The notes under the pieces were generated by a model. That model worked only from the letters and a program-made list of their open reading frames with translations, made no database searches and had not been told where the DNA came from. The position numbers and the translations under genes are program-made. Below, in pieces: positions 18,623 to 27,583 of a stretch of DNA of 64,000 nt (its first letter is position 1; every line of letters begins with the position of its first letter). This DNA is from an uncultured Myxococcales bacterium (GTDB taxonomy: Bacteria; Myxococcota_A; UBA9042): positions 1 to 64,000 of the forward strand of contig CAISBR010000171.1 of NCBI GenBank assembly GCA_903883645.1, in the 5' to 3' direction.

Positions 18623-20749
18623 CTAACGAATTCGCTTCAGTACAGCCACAAAGAAGCCATCGGGGCCAAACTCGGGTACTGGCCGCGTCGCCAGCCACTC
18701 GGGGTTGGCCGCGCCAATGCGCTCGCTCGACTGCAGCTCAAACTGCGCACCATCGCCCACCAGTGCGGCCACCACATCCTCGTTTTCGCGGCGCATCAGG
18801 CTGCAGGTCGCATACACAAGCGTTCCGCCGAGCTTGCAGTGCAGCGCTGCCCGCCGCGCGATCGCCAGCTGTTGTTCTGGGAACCGCCCCAGCCAGTCCG
18901 CATCCAGGTGCCAGCGCAGCTCGGGATTGCGCCGCAGCGCGCCCGTCGACGAACACGGCGCATCGACCACGACCACATCGCAAGCCCCCACTAGATCGCG
19001 CAGCGGCCGCTCCGACTTGTCGAGCACCCGCGTCTCGACCGCGAGCACCGCCCGCTCTGCCCGCCGCTTGCACTGTTCCAGGCGGTCCGGATGGGTATCA
19101 CAGGCCACCAGCCGGCCCTTGCCGGCCAGCGCCGCCCCCAGCGCCAGCGTCTTGCCACCCGCCCCAGCACACCAGTCGAGCACCGTATAGCCCGGGCGCA
19201 CATCCGCGATCTGGGCAATGCGCTGGCTGCCCTCATCTTGAATCTCGATGCGCCCCTCGGCAAATGCCGCCGTAGCCGTCACCCGCGCCGACTCCAAGCA
19301 CCACAGGCCATGGGGCAACCCCGGAATCGCAATCGTTACAATATCTTGCTTGGCCAGCTCGGTCTGCACCGCCGCGCGCGTCGCCTTGGTGGGGTGCACC
19401 CGCAACGTCAGCGGCCCGCGATGATTCAGGTAGCGCAGCACCAGGTCGGCGCGCTCTTGATCCCATTGCTCGCGAACTTGCTTCACCAATTCAGGGGTAT
19501 AGCCCAGTTCAAGCCCGGCACGGTCGTCGACCGACCACGTATGCGTCGCATAGCTGGCGGCCCGCAGCGCCGTAGCCATTTGGTCGGCACTTGCCGGTAA
19601 GTTCTGCCCTAATGCGGGGTTACGCTGCAGAAGTCCGTGCAACGCAGTCGGCTCGTTCTTCTTGGTAACCTGGCGCGGCGCCCCGTGGGGGTCTAGGTCG
19701 CTCAGCGCCAACAGGGCCAGCACGCGGGCTTGCTTGGGGTCGCACTGCCTTGGATCTACGCCATGTTCTGGCTTTTGCCTACCGCGCAGCGCCATCGACG
19801 CGAGCGCCAACATCCCCAGCCGCCGCAGCGTGTGCCAGTGGATTTGCGCCGCCGCCTGCCGCTCTTTGGCCCCCAGCTGCGGCGCCTGTCCAAGCGCCAT
19901 CTCTAGGGCGGAATCGGCGTAGCGCAGGTCCTTTTCGAGCGACCGCCGCAGCGCCTCGGTCAGCACATCTAGGCCAAGTGGTCGCAGGTACATGGGTTTC
20001 GCATCTTCAAGCCACGCGGGCCGCTGCTGCAGATAGGCAGCCAGCTTGGCCATGGCCCGGCCACGGTGGCTCACGGCGTGCTTCTGCTCGGCCGTCGCCT
20101 GGGCAAAGGTCTGCCCCAGCTCGTCCGACAAGAACAGCGGGTCGTAGCCAAAGCCACCGTCGCCCTGCTCGTGGTCTAGCAGCCGCCCATAGCAGCGACC
20201 GACAAAGGCGCGCCACGGCAATCCATCGTCCGTCCGCCCACTTCCTGGCCCTGCGGCCAGCGGCCCGGCCAAGACCAGCGTACACTCAAACCAGGCACGC
20301 CGACTCGGCGGCTCGGCCAGTTTCTCGGGCTGAATGGCCAGATCCTGCAGTACTTGCATACGGTTGCGCGCATCGGTCGACTGACCAGGGTCAGCGGGCA
20401 GCCCCTGCACGTCGGCCCAGCGCGCGCTGTGGAGCCCAGGCTTGCCACCTAGCGCCGCCAAGCACAGGCCAGAATCATCTGCCAAAACAGATACTTCCAT
20501 GTCGCCATGCGTCCGCGCGTGCCGCAGCGCCGACAACGCCTTCAGCAGACCGTTGGCCACAAAACTGTCACCATCTTCTGCTACTTCGGGCAAAGGCGGC
20601 AGCACACTTGTCGCCCATAGGGCCTGGCGCTGCGCCACCCAGTCGGCCGGCCCAGACACATCGACGCCCAAACTCGCGGCTGTATCTTGTAATTCCTTAA
20701 GTTTCTTTGGATTTGCACTAGCAAGCAGCAGACGGGGCAAGTGATTCAC
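18623..20749 (-). CDS. Fusion of RdgB/HAM1 nucleotide pyrophosphatase and RsmB-type rRNA m5C methyltransferase
   Basis: One uninterrupted 708-residue frame. Residues 5-243 are a complete XTP/dITP diphosphatase: SANPKK (11-16), DDSGL (91-95) followed by GGKPGLHSARW, GFGYDP (199-204) and SHRG (227-230). Residues 255-435 form a NusB-like helical domain and 440-708 an RsmB-type 16S rRNA cytosine-C5 methyltransferase with LDWCAGAGGKT (SAM site, 524-534), DAPCSSTG (Cys599) and ATCSLMRRENE (Cys649, catalytic). The two activities normally come from separate genes. The GTG at 20749 is the only plausible start near the first strand; the frame opens further to 21379 but runs across the divergent lipoprotein gene. 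The linker begins KPMYLRPLG, so an internal ATG start could also yield RsmB alone. Confidence 0.9.
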   Translation of the reverse strand: MNHLPRLLLASANPKKLKELQDTAASLGVDVSGPADWVAQRQALWATSVLPPLPEVAEDGDSFVANGLLKALSALRHARTHGDMEVSVLADDSGLCLAALGGKPGLHSARWADVQGLPADPGQSTDARNRMQVLQDLAIQPEKLAEPPSRRAWFECTLVLAGPLAAGPGSGRTDDGLPWRAFVGRCYGRLLDHEQGDGGFGYDPLFLSDELGQTFAQATAEQKHAVSHRGRAMAKLAAYLQQRPAWLEDAKPMYLRPLGLDVLTEALRRSLEKDLRYADSALEMALGQAPQLGAKERQAAAQIHWHTLRRLGMLALASMALRGRQKPEHGVDPRQCDPKQARVLALLALSDLDPHGAPRQVTKKNEPTALHGLLQRNPALGQNLPASADQMATALRAASYATHTWSVDDRAGLELGYTPELVKQVREQWDQERADLVLRYLNHRGPLTLRVHPTKATRAAVQTELAKQDIVTIAIPGLPHGLWCLESARVTATAAFAEGRIEIQDEGSQRIAQIADVRPGYTVLDWCAGAGGKTLALGAALAGKGRLVACDTHPDRLEQCKRRAERAVLAVETRVLDKSERPLRDLVGACDVVVVDAPCSSTGALRRNPELRWHLDADWLGRFPEQQLAIARRAALHCKLGGTLVYATCSLMRRENEDVVAALVGDGAQFELQSSERIGAANPEWLATRPVPEFGPDGFFVAVLKRIR

Positions 20750-20966
20750 GGCGAACTCGGAGCGGCGCAGGCCGGCAAGGGGCGCAGTGTAAGGCCAGCG
20801 GGCGAGCGACGGAAGGCGGCAAAGGCGCGAAAGGTCGCCGCCGCAGGGCGTGGTTGTCTTGATTCTTGGAGCACATGCGTCTAAGGTGCAGGCGTCGTCG
20901 ACCTGCCCAGGCCGGCGCGTAGATTTTGGCTGTCGCCGAAGCCGTGGCGGCCGCTCCGAGGCAAGC

Positions 20967-21926
20967 ATGTCCCGTTTCCAAGGCTTTGACTTCACGGCCA
21001 AACTTCGTCGCTCGTGCCTAGCCACCTTGGCCGGACCGTTGCTGTTGGTCGTACTGGCGCTCGCCGCTTGCTCTGGCCAGAGCATCCGCGACCCCGACAA
21101 CGACGAAAAGAAAGAGAAGTCGAGGCCTTTCAAGGCCACCGAGCCCACCAAAGACAACCTGAACGAAGTCATCGGCGATCGCGAAGACTGGCGCTTCTGG
21201 GTGCCCGACAAGACGGGCAAGGGCGAGCTCCGCGTCGAAGTCAGCAAGTGGGAAGACAGTTCGACCCTGCAGGCCATGGTTACGATCTTCGACGAGGCCG
21301 GCACGCAGCTGGCGCAAAAGCCGATGAACCAGGCTAACCCGACTGTTCGCGAACAATTTGCCGTAGAGGGCGCGCGCAAGTACTACGCTCGCTTCAAGTT
21401 GGTTTCGGGCAAGGGCGAGTACATCGCCGAGATGAGCGAACCGCTTGACCCCTGCGCCTCGTGCACCGACAAGCAGGAATGCCAAGAGGGCAAGTGCATC
21501 GACAAGCCGTGCGGCGGCCCGTGCCCCGACGGCATGATCTGCAACCGCGAGAAGAACGAGTGCATCAAGGGCAAAGAAAAGCCTGAAAACAAGTGCGAAA
21601 GCGTCAGCTGCCCCAAGGGCGAGATGTGCGCCCGCTCGAGCGGCAAGTGCGTACCGGTGCCCGAGCGCAAAGACTCCGGCGAAGAGAAGAAAGACAACGC
21701 CATCGATTGCGACGTGTTCGAGGCGCAAGACGCCGGCACGGGCTCGATACTCAAGCTCAGCGCCGGCGAGAACAAGGGCGTAAAGAAGGGCATGTCCGGC
21801 TCGGTCAAGGGCGTCAAGGGCGGCTCGTTCACCGTGACCGAGGTCTACCCCACCCGCTCGAAGGCCAACTGCAAAGTGCCCGCGGCCAAGGTGCCATCGG
21901 GCAGCAAAGCCAGTATACGCCCGTAA
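20967..21926 (+). CDS. Cys-rich lipoprotein
   Basis: A 319-residue lipoprotein: basic n-region, hydrophobic core (LLLVVLALAAC) and lipobox Cys35. Residues about 40-150 are a beta-rich domain of the pre-peptidase-like type (WRFWVPDKTGKGELRVEVSKW). Residues about 160-235 are Cys-rich with paired CxxGKC/CxxGxxC modules (EGKCIDKPCGGPCPDGMIC, PKGEMCARSSGKC). The C-terminus is a small Gly/Lys-rich domain (KKGMSGSVKGVKGGSFTVTE). Proteins of this style are common on the surface of myxobacteria; the function is unknown. It is first of three plus-strand envelope genes and lies 20 bases before the cytochrome gene. ATG 20967 is the start that leaves a normal signal peptide. Confidence 0.85.
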   Translation: MSRFQGFDFTAKLRRSCLATLAGPLLLVVLALAACSGQSIRDPDNDEKKEKSRPFKATEPTKDNLNEVIGDREDWRFWVPDKTGKGELRVEVSKWEDSSTLQAMVTIFDEAGTQLAQKPMNQANPTVREQFAVEGARKYYARFKLVSGKGEYIAEMSEPLDPCASCTDKQECQEGKCIDKPCGGPCPDGMICNREKNECIKGKEKPENKCESVSCPKGEMCARSSGKCVPVPERKDSGEEKKDNAIDCDVFEAQDAGTGSILKLSAGENKGVKKGMSGSVKGVKGGSFTVTEVYPTRSKANCKVPAAKVPSGSKASIRP

Positions 21927-21946
21927 CTGCGCAAGAAAGGTCTACA

Positions 21947-23611
21947 ATGTTCGAGCTTCGCCGCTGGTGGCTGTGGTTGCTGCTGCTGACGGTGGCGTGC
22001 TGTGCCAAGCCGACCGCGCCGACTCCTGGGCCGGTCCGGCAAGGCGTGAGTAAGCCTGAACCCGTTAAACTCGTTGCTGATACTCGCCCACTGCTCGAGC
22101 GGCCGCACGTGACGCTGCTGGTGGTTACGGACTGGCAGGCCACGCTGAAACCGTGCGGATGTACGGTGGATCTGCAAAAGGGCGGCATCGAGCGCATCAC
22201 CAAGTGGGTGACGGACGCGCGGGTTGCCGATCCGTCGCTGCTGGTGGTGCACGCGGGCAGCCTGCTTTTCGACGCCGAGTCTCAGAGTTCACCGGCCAAG
22301 CAGGCGCAGTTGCTGCTGCGGCGCCAAATGTTTGTGCAGGGTCTCGGTCGGCTGGGCTTGGCGGCCGCCGCGCTGTCGGGCTGGGATCTGCAGCAGGGTG
22401 GCAGCGAGGTCGAAAAAACCTATGCAGACGCTGCGTTTGATCTCACTGCCCTGGGATACCGCGGCGCGCTAGAGAAGGTCGTTCCTGCGCTGCTGAAGAC
22501 GACCTCCAGCGGCGTGAAGGTGGGGCTTTTGGGCACAGATCCGGCGTGGCTGCCCACCGATGTGCCGGCCCAAGCCAAGCTGGTGCAGCAAGCGGTAACG
22601 GACCTGCACAAGCAAGGCGCGCAAGCCATTGTGGTGTTGTCGAACTTGGGCCTGCGGGCAACACGCAAATTGATTCGCGAAATCAAGGGGATCGACGCCG
22701 TGGTCATTGGTCAACTCGACGAGAAGGTCGAGCCGCTGACCGACCTGGACCGCGAGGGCGACACGCTCATTCTGCACGCGGCGCGGCACGGCGCTTGGTT
22801 TACCGCTGCGACGCTCATCCCCGAGAGCGGTAACGGGCCGTGGACCGAGGCGTCGGAGTATTTACCTAGTGCAGTCAAAGACTTGCAAGGCCGCCGCGAT
22901 GCGCTGGCCCAGCGGCTGCAGCAGGCCCGCGAGCGCAGCATGGCCGGCGTCGAGCAGGCAATGCCATTCTATCAGGCGCAGTTGCACGACTTCGATCAGC
23001 GCATCGCCGCGGCCAGGGCGGTGGCTGGCAAGGCTCCGCCGGCAGGTCGATTGGTGGCATATCAGGCGGTAGGCCTCGATTGGTCGTCGCCGGTCGACCC
23101 CGCTACTGCCGAAATGGTGCGAAGCTACGATGCCAAAGCAGCTGAATCTGCAGAGAAACTTGCCAAGGAGCCTGTGCCGCCATTGCCCGGCCAACCGCGC
23201 TATGTCGGCCAGCCTGCGTGCCTCGACTGCCACGGCGAGGTGCACGACTTCGTAGCGCAAGACTTCCATACCCAGGCCTGGAAGACGCTTGAGAAAGTGC
23301 AGAAAACCAAAGATCTCGACTGCGTTGCTTGCCACATGACGGGCTGGGGCAAGCCGGGCGGCAGCGCGTTCGGCAACCTCGAGACGTTCAAGTCGGTGCA
23401 GTGCGAGGCGTGCCACGGTCCGGGCTCGGCGCACATTGCCGATCAGCAAGGCAAAGGGCCCGCGGCGCCGCTCGGCAAGGTCACGGTCGCGACGTGCAAG
23501 CCGTGCCACAGCGACGTGCACTCGCCGCGCTTTGCCTACGACGCCTACCGCGAGCACCTGCTGATGCCGGGCCACGGCAAGCCGCAGGCGAGCAAGGCAC
23601 CCAAGAAATGA
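21947..23611 (+). CDS. Metallophosphatase-like / tetraheme cytochrome c lipoprotein
   Basis: A 554-residue exported protein. The N-terminal hydrophobic segment ends in TVACCA (lipobox Cys18 or Cys19). Residues about 50-330 resemble the UshA-type 5-prime-nucleotidase/metallophosphatase fold (LLVVTDWQATLKPCGCT, VHAGSLLFD, LGLLGTDP-like strands), although several metal ligands of true phosphatases are not obvious. A helical linker (350-420) leads to four CxxCH heme sites at Cys425, Cys459, Cys486 and Cys517, a cytochrome c554-like arrangement. RBS AAGAAAGG precedes ATG 21947. It overlaps the following gene by ATGA. Likely partner of the cytochrome maturation genes at 38.5-42 kb. Confidence 0.87.
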   Translation: MFELRRWWLWLLLLTVACCAKPTAPTPGPVRQGVSKPEPVKLVADTRPLLERPHVTLLVVTDWQATLKPCGCTVDLQKGGIERITKWVTDARVADPSLLVVHAGSLLFDAESQSSPAKQAQLLLRRQMFVQGLGRLGLAAAALSGWDLQQGGSEVEKTYADAAFDLTALGYRGALEKVVPALLKTTSSGVKVGLLGTDPAWLPTDVPAQAKLVQQAVTDLHKQGAQAIVVLSNLGLRATRKLIREIKGIDAVVIGQLDEKVEPLTDLDREGDTLILHAARHGAWFTAATLIPESGNGPWTEASEYLPSAVKDLQGRRDALAQRLQQARERSMAGVEQAMPFYQAQLHDFDQRIAAARAVAGKAPPAGRLVAYQAVGLDWSSPVDPATAEMVRSYDAKAAESAEKLAKEPVPPLPGQPRYVGQPACLDCHGEVHDFVAQDFHTQAWKTLEKVQKTKDLDCVACHMTGWGKPGGSAFGNLETFKSVQCEACHGPGSAHIADQQGKGPAAPLGKVTVATCKPCHSDVHSPRFAYDAYREHLLMPGHGKPQASKAPKK

Positions 23612-24360
23612 CGCTGCGGCGGGCATTTGCAACCCTTGCTGCGGTCTTGGGCGCGCTGCAAATGTTCGTGCCTGTGGCGGCGCAGGCAGGCGATGACCCG
23701 CATGACCCGGCGTCACGGCCGCCGCTGCACAGTGCCGGCGCAGAAGACCCGCCGCGCGCCAAAGACCTGTTATACGATGGTAATTATACCAGTTTCTTGG
23801 CTGGCCTGGCCCTGCCGCGCCTTGACAACGCCTTGGCTGGCCTTGAGCGCCAGGGCGCGGGCGTGGCCCTGGGCGGGCGCTTCTCTGTGATTACCCAGTT
23901 TATGGATGTGGCCCTGCTGCTCGAGCACGGCCGCTGGGGTGGCGGCAGCGCGGCGCTCCGTCGCTCGGACTTGGGCGCGACCGTCAGCATTCACCCCGCT
24001 TTTCCTGTAGTTGTATTCAACACTTGGAGCTACGACGTCCTGAGCGGTCTGCACGTATTCATTGGCGGCTCTTTGGCGCGCATCGCCCTTGACGGCTCGC
24101 AAGCCCTTGCCGCAACTGGCGAAACTGGCAGCAGTTCGACCGACTGGCGCCCGGGTATCAACATAGGCGTCGGCAGCGACATCCCCATCAGCCCGCGCAA
24201 CCGCCACTCGGGCTGGTGGCTCACGGCGCGCTACGAGCTGCGCTGGGCCCGCTTCGGCTCGGCCGTACCTGATTGGAATTTAGGCGATTCTCAGTTGCTC
24301 GTGCTCATTGGCTACCGCACCTACGACAACGGCTGGGCGCGCCTGCCAAGGCCGTTTTGA
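23608..24360 (+). CDS. Secreted outer-membrane-barrel-like protein
   Basis: A 250-residue protein with a Sec signal peptide (AAVLGALQMFVPVAAQA, cleavage after about residue 27) and a body of alternating beta strands (GVALGGRFSVITQFMDVALLLEHG, WWLTARYELRWARFG, SQLLVLIGYRTY), ending in aromatic-rich strands with a terminal Phe, which is the usual outer-membrane beta-barrel ending. Its start overlaps the stop of the cytochrome gene (ATGA), so it is translated with it. It could be a conduit or partner for the tetraheme lipoprotein; this is inference from operon position. Convergent with the next gene, 7 bases away. Confidence 0.8.
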   Translation: MTLRRAFATLAAVLGALQMFVPVAAQAGDDPHDPASRPPLHSAGAEDPPRAKDLLYDGNYTSFLAGLALPRLDNALAGLERQGAGVALGGRFSVITQFMDVALLLEHGRWGGGSAALRRSDLGATVSIHPAFPVVVFNTWSYDVLSGLHVFIGGSLARIALDGSQALAATGETGSSSTDWRPGINIGVGSDIPISPRNRHSGWWLTARYELRWARFGSAVPDWNLGDSQLLVLIGYRTYDNGWARLPRPF

Positions 24361-24367
24361 GCCAGGC

Positions 24368-25312
24368 TCACTGCCACAGCCGCACGCCGCCTACCCAGGT
24401 GTCTAAGTTGTTGTTGTCGATGCGAAAGGTCTCGTAGCCGCCGTAGACTTCGACGCTGCCGATGATCATGCCGAGCGTGCCACGCAGCGTGCTGGCCGAG
24501 GCCTCGCCGAGGACGCCGACGTCGCCTTGAATCGACAAAATCAGCGGTCGCACAGGGTAGAAGTCGGCGCCATACATAAAGAATGCTCCGAGCGCGGTCT
24601 CGGTGTTGCTCAGCGGCATCCAGCGTGCGCCCAGGCCGGTGCGGAACTGCACGCGGGGGCTTTGCGCGAACAGGATCGAGGTCCAAAGTGAGCCAATCCA
24701 CTGGCGGTCGGTGCCGCCTTCGGGCAAGTGTTCCCAGTAGTGGCGCAAGTCGCCGCCCAACTCCATGCGGTGGTAACCCGACCACAAAAATCCACCTCCT
24801 GCGCGATAGAAGTTGCTGTCGGCCGCGCCGCCCTCGCCCCAGAGCCGCAGCGCCGAGCCATTGCCAAGGGCTTGGCGGCCCCCTTCGGACGGTGCGCCGG
24901 GTGCAGACGGGGTAAGGCCGGCGATGCGCACGTAACCATCGATGCTGTCTTGGTAAGGTGCATCGGGGAAGGCGGTGGTACGGTCCCAGTCGTCGCTGAG
25001 CAGGGCGTGCGGCCAAGTCCACGGCGCCATGAGCCACCAGTACCAGCTGGCGGGGCCCCACTCGTAGCCGTAGCCGTAGGCGCCCGAGCCAAAGCCGTAG
25101 CCGGGGTGGTAGCCGCCGCCGTAGTAGCTGCGACTGTGGCCGCCGCTGCTGCTGTGGCTCGACGAGCTGCTGGAGTGGCTGCTCGACGAACCGCGCGACG
25201 ACGATCGCGAGCCGCTGAGGCGACCGGCAAACGCTTCGCTGGGCAGCCCGAGCAGCAGTAACAGGCTGAACAGTCCGATTATTTTCGACTTACTTGAGGT
25301 GTGCTTGCGCAT
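24368..25312 (-). CDS. Secreted protein with Ser- and Gly/Tyr-rich N-terminal region, unknown
   Basis: A 314-residue protein with a signal peptide (KIIGLFSLLLLLGLPSEAFA), then a Ser-rich stretch (about residues 30-60, SSSSHSSSSSSHSS) and a Gly/Tyr/His-rich stretch with GYGYEWG. The C-terminal two thirds alternate hydrophobic and polar residues and look like beta strands of an outer-membrane protein (LRHYWEHLPEGG, VQFRTGLGARWMPL, GMIIGSVEVYGGYETFRI). The ATG at 25312 has an excellent GGGAGG site 5 bases ahead. No family recognised. Confidence 0.78.
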   Translation of the reverse strand: MRKHTSSKSKIIGLFSLLLLLGLPSEAFAGRLSGSRSSSRGSSSSHSSSSSSHSSSGGHSRSYYGGGYHPGYGFGSGAYGYGYEWGPASWYWWLMAPWTWPHALLSDDWDRTTAFPDAPYQDSIDGYVRIAGLTPSAPGAPSEGGRQALGNGSALRLWGEGGAADSNFYRAGGGFLWSGYHRMELGGDLRHYWEHLPEGGTDRQWIGSLWTSILFAQSPRVQFRTGLGARWMPLSNTETALGAFFMYGADFYPVRPLILSIQGDVGVLGEASASTLRGTLGMIIGSVEVYGGYETFRIDNNNLDTWVGGVRLWQ

Positions 25313-25393
25313 CGAACCTCCCGGCGGCCGCGAGTCGGGCCGCACAGGGGTTCAACGCTTGGAGCGGCCAGTTTGTTCACACTTTCGAGCGCG

Positions 25394-27550
25394 CTACGGA
25401 TAGAACTTGCCGTTGCGCTCGGCCAAGTCGATCAGCAGCTGGCAGGGCTTGAAACGCTTGCCAAACTTGCCCTCGAATTCGCGCATCCGCGCCACTACTT
25501 GGCGGGCGCCGTGGCGATCGACGTAGCGGAACGGCCCACCTTCGAACGGCGGAAAGCCAATGCCCATCACCGCGCCCAAGTCGCCGGCATAGGCATCGCG
25601 GAGCACACCCTCTTGCAAGCAGAGCGCCGCCTCGTTGACGAGGCCCAGGATCAGGCGGTCGGCCATCTCGCGCCAATCCGGGCTGCGGCTGCCTTTTCCG
25701 CTGGGCAAGTGCTTGTAAACACTCTCGTCGATGAGCTTCTCGCCGTGCTTGCCCTGCGCCGACTTGCCGTCTTTGTACAGGTAGAAGCCCTTGTTGTTCT
25801 TGCGGCCCAGGCGGCCCTCTTCGAGCAGCGCACTCGACACATCCGGCGGCAGCTGCATGCGATCGCCGTAGTAATGCTTCATCGATTTGAGCACTTTGAC
25901 GCCCACATCGATTCCCACTTCGTCGGTCAGCGTAATGGGGCCAACGGGGAAGCCGACCTTGGTCGCCGCCTGATCGATGTCGGCCAGCTGATAGCCGTCG
26001 AGCGCCAAGAAGATCGCCTCGGCCATGTAGGGCACGAGCGCCCGCGTGGTATAGAAACCCGCGCAATCCTTAACCACAATCACGTTCTTGCCCATCTTGC
26101 GGGCAATGTCGACGGTGGTCTTGGTCACCTCGGGCGAGGTCTTGTCGGTCACGATCACTTCGACCAGCGGCATCTTTTCGACGGGGCTGAAGAAGTGCAT
26201 ACCGATGACGCGCTCGGGATGCTTGGCCTTTTCGGCGATCTCGGTGATCGGCAACGCGCTGGTGTTGCTGGCGAAAATCCCGTCAACTTGGCTCAGCGCC
26301 TCGAACTCAGCCAAGAGCTTCTGCTTGAGCGCCAGGTCTTCGAATACGGCCTCGATCAGCACGTCGGCGCGACCAAAGCCGGCCCAGTCCGTGCCGCCCG
26401 AGATGCGTGCCATGCGCTCGTCGAGGCCACTTTGGCCATACACTTTGCGCTTCTTGGCCTTGCCGTACACCTTGCGCGCGTAGTCGAGCGCCTTGTTGAT
26501 CGCGGCAAACTCGCGGTCTTTCAAGCGAACTTCGACATTGTTGTCGGCTAGCACGGTGGCGATGCCCGCCCCCATCAGGCCGGCGCCGAGCATGCCCACC
26601 CGCGGATACGGTCGCGCTTTGAGGCCTTCGGTACCCGGCCCATCGTCTTTCTTTAGGTGGGTGATCGCCGCGAACAGGTGCCGCAACCCCGCGCTTTCTG
26701 CGGTATTCAGCAGATCGCCAAAGCCGCGCGCCTCGGCCTCGAACGTGCCCTTGTCGACCACTTCCAAGATCCGCAGCGGCGCCGGATACATGCCCTTAGT
26801 CTGCTTCAGCACCTGCTTCTTAGCCTGCGAAAGCACAACCTTTTTGCCCAGCGGATTCTCTTCGAGCAATAGGTGCTGCAGCTGCTCTTTCAGCCCCGGC
26901 TTCTTCTTGGGCTCGGCCTTGCCGTGCACCAAGTCGCGACACAGACCGATGGCGGTCTCCATCAGCTGACCCTGCGGCACGGCCTTGTCGACTAGGCCCA
27001 TCTTCAGCGCCTTCGACGCGCGAATGTTCTTGCCGGTCAGCATCATATCCAGCGCCGCCGCCAGGCCAATCAGCTTGGGCAGGCGCACCGTACCGCCCGC
27101 GCCCGGCAGCAGCCCCAGCATCACCTCGGGCAGCGCCAGCTTGGTCTTCTTGTGCTCGCTGCACACGCGCGCCTTGCACGCCAGCGCCAGCTCGAGGCCA
27201 CCGCCCAGCGCCTCGCCGTGGATCGCCGCCACGGTGGGGATCTTGAGCGCCGCCAGCTTGTTCATGGCATCTTGACCCTGCTTACTAATCTTTTCGCCGT
27301 CTTGCGCGGTCTTGACCTGGCCCAGATCGTCCAAGTCGGCGCCCGCGATAAAGCCGGTGTCTTTGCCCGAGGCGATGATCAAGCCCTTGATTGCACTGTT
27401 CTTCTGCAGGTCGGCGAACACCGACTCAAACTGGGGCAGCAGACTCAGCGACAAGGTGTTGACCTTCTTGCCGGGGCAGTCGATCCACAAGATGGCGATA
27501 CCGTCGGCGTCGGGCGCCTGCAGCCGCATCGAAGTAAGGGTGATACCCAT
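25394..27550 (-). CDS. fadJ: Fatty acid oxidation complex alpha subunit (enoyl-CoA hydratase / 3-hydroxyacyl-CoA dehydrogenase)
   Basis: A 718-residue bifunctional enzyme of beta-oxidation. The crotonase half has FIAGADLDDL, HGEALGGGLELALAC and LPEVMLGLLPGAGGT with the two catalytic Glu residues. The dehydrogenase half starts at GAGLMGAGIATVLADNNVEV (NAD-binding Rossmann loop) and contains GMHFFSPVEKMPLVEVI (catalytic His) and a C-terminal domain with PPFEGGPFRY. Length and order match FadJ/FadB. It follows the thiolase gene by 33 bases on the same strand, the usual fadI-fadJ order. Confidence 0.94.
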   Translation of the reverse strand: MGITLTSMRLQAPDADGIAILWIDCPGKKVNTLSLSLLPQFESVFADLQKNSAIKGLIIASGKDTGFIAGADLDDLGQVKTAQDGEKISKQGQDAMNKLAALKIPTVAAIHGEALGGGLELALACKARVCSEHKKTKLALPEVMLGLLPGAGGTVRLPKLIGLAAALDMMLTGKNIRASKALKMGLVDKAVPQGQLMETAIGLCRDLVHGKAEPKKKPGLKEQLQHLLLEENPLGKKVVLSQAKKQVLKQTKGMYPAPLRILEVVDKGTFEAEARGFGDLLNTAESAGLRHLFAAITHLKKDDGPGTEGLKARPYPRVGMLGAGLMGAGIATVLADNNVEVRLKDREFAAINKALDYARKVYGKAKKRKVYGQSGLDERMARISGGTDWAGFGRADVLIEAVFEDLALKQKLLAEFEALSQVDGIFASNTSALPITEIAEKAKHPERVIGMHFFSPVEKMPLVEVIVTDKTSPEVTKTTVDIARKMGKNVIVVKDCAGFYTTRALVPYMAEAIFLALDGYQLADIDQAATKVGFPVGPITLTDEVGIDVGVKVLKSMKHYYGDRMQLPPDVSSALLEEGRLGRKNNKGFYLYKDGKSAQGKHGEKLIDESVYKHLPSGKGSRSPDWREMADRLILGLVNEAALCLQEGVLRDAYAGDLGAVMGIGFPPFEGGPFRYVDRHGARQVVARMREFEGKFGKRFKPCQLLIDLAERNGKFYP

Positions 27551-27583
27551 GATATCCTCGCGTTTTCTAGAGGTTTACAGCTA

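Noticed and set aside
18516-18698. 61-codon N-terminal extension of the Era frame
   Set aside because: It is ordinary intergenic composition without a ribosome site; ATG 18515 gives a cleaner start.
20750-21379. Extension of the RdgB-RsmB frame upstream of 20749
   Set aside because: It crosses the divergent lipoprotein gene and lacks any conserved sequence before the first RdgB strand.
21018-21728. Minus-strand 236-codon frame across the lipoprotein gene
   Set aside because: It is a shadow; the plus strand has a signal peptide, lipobox and Cys modules.
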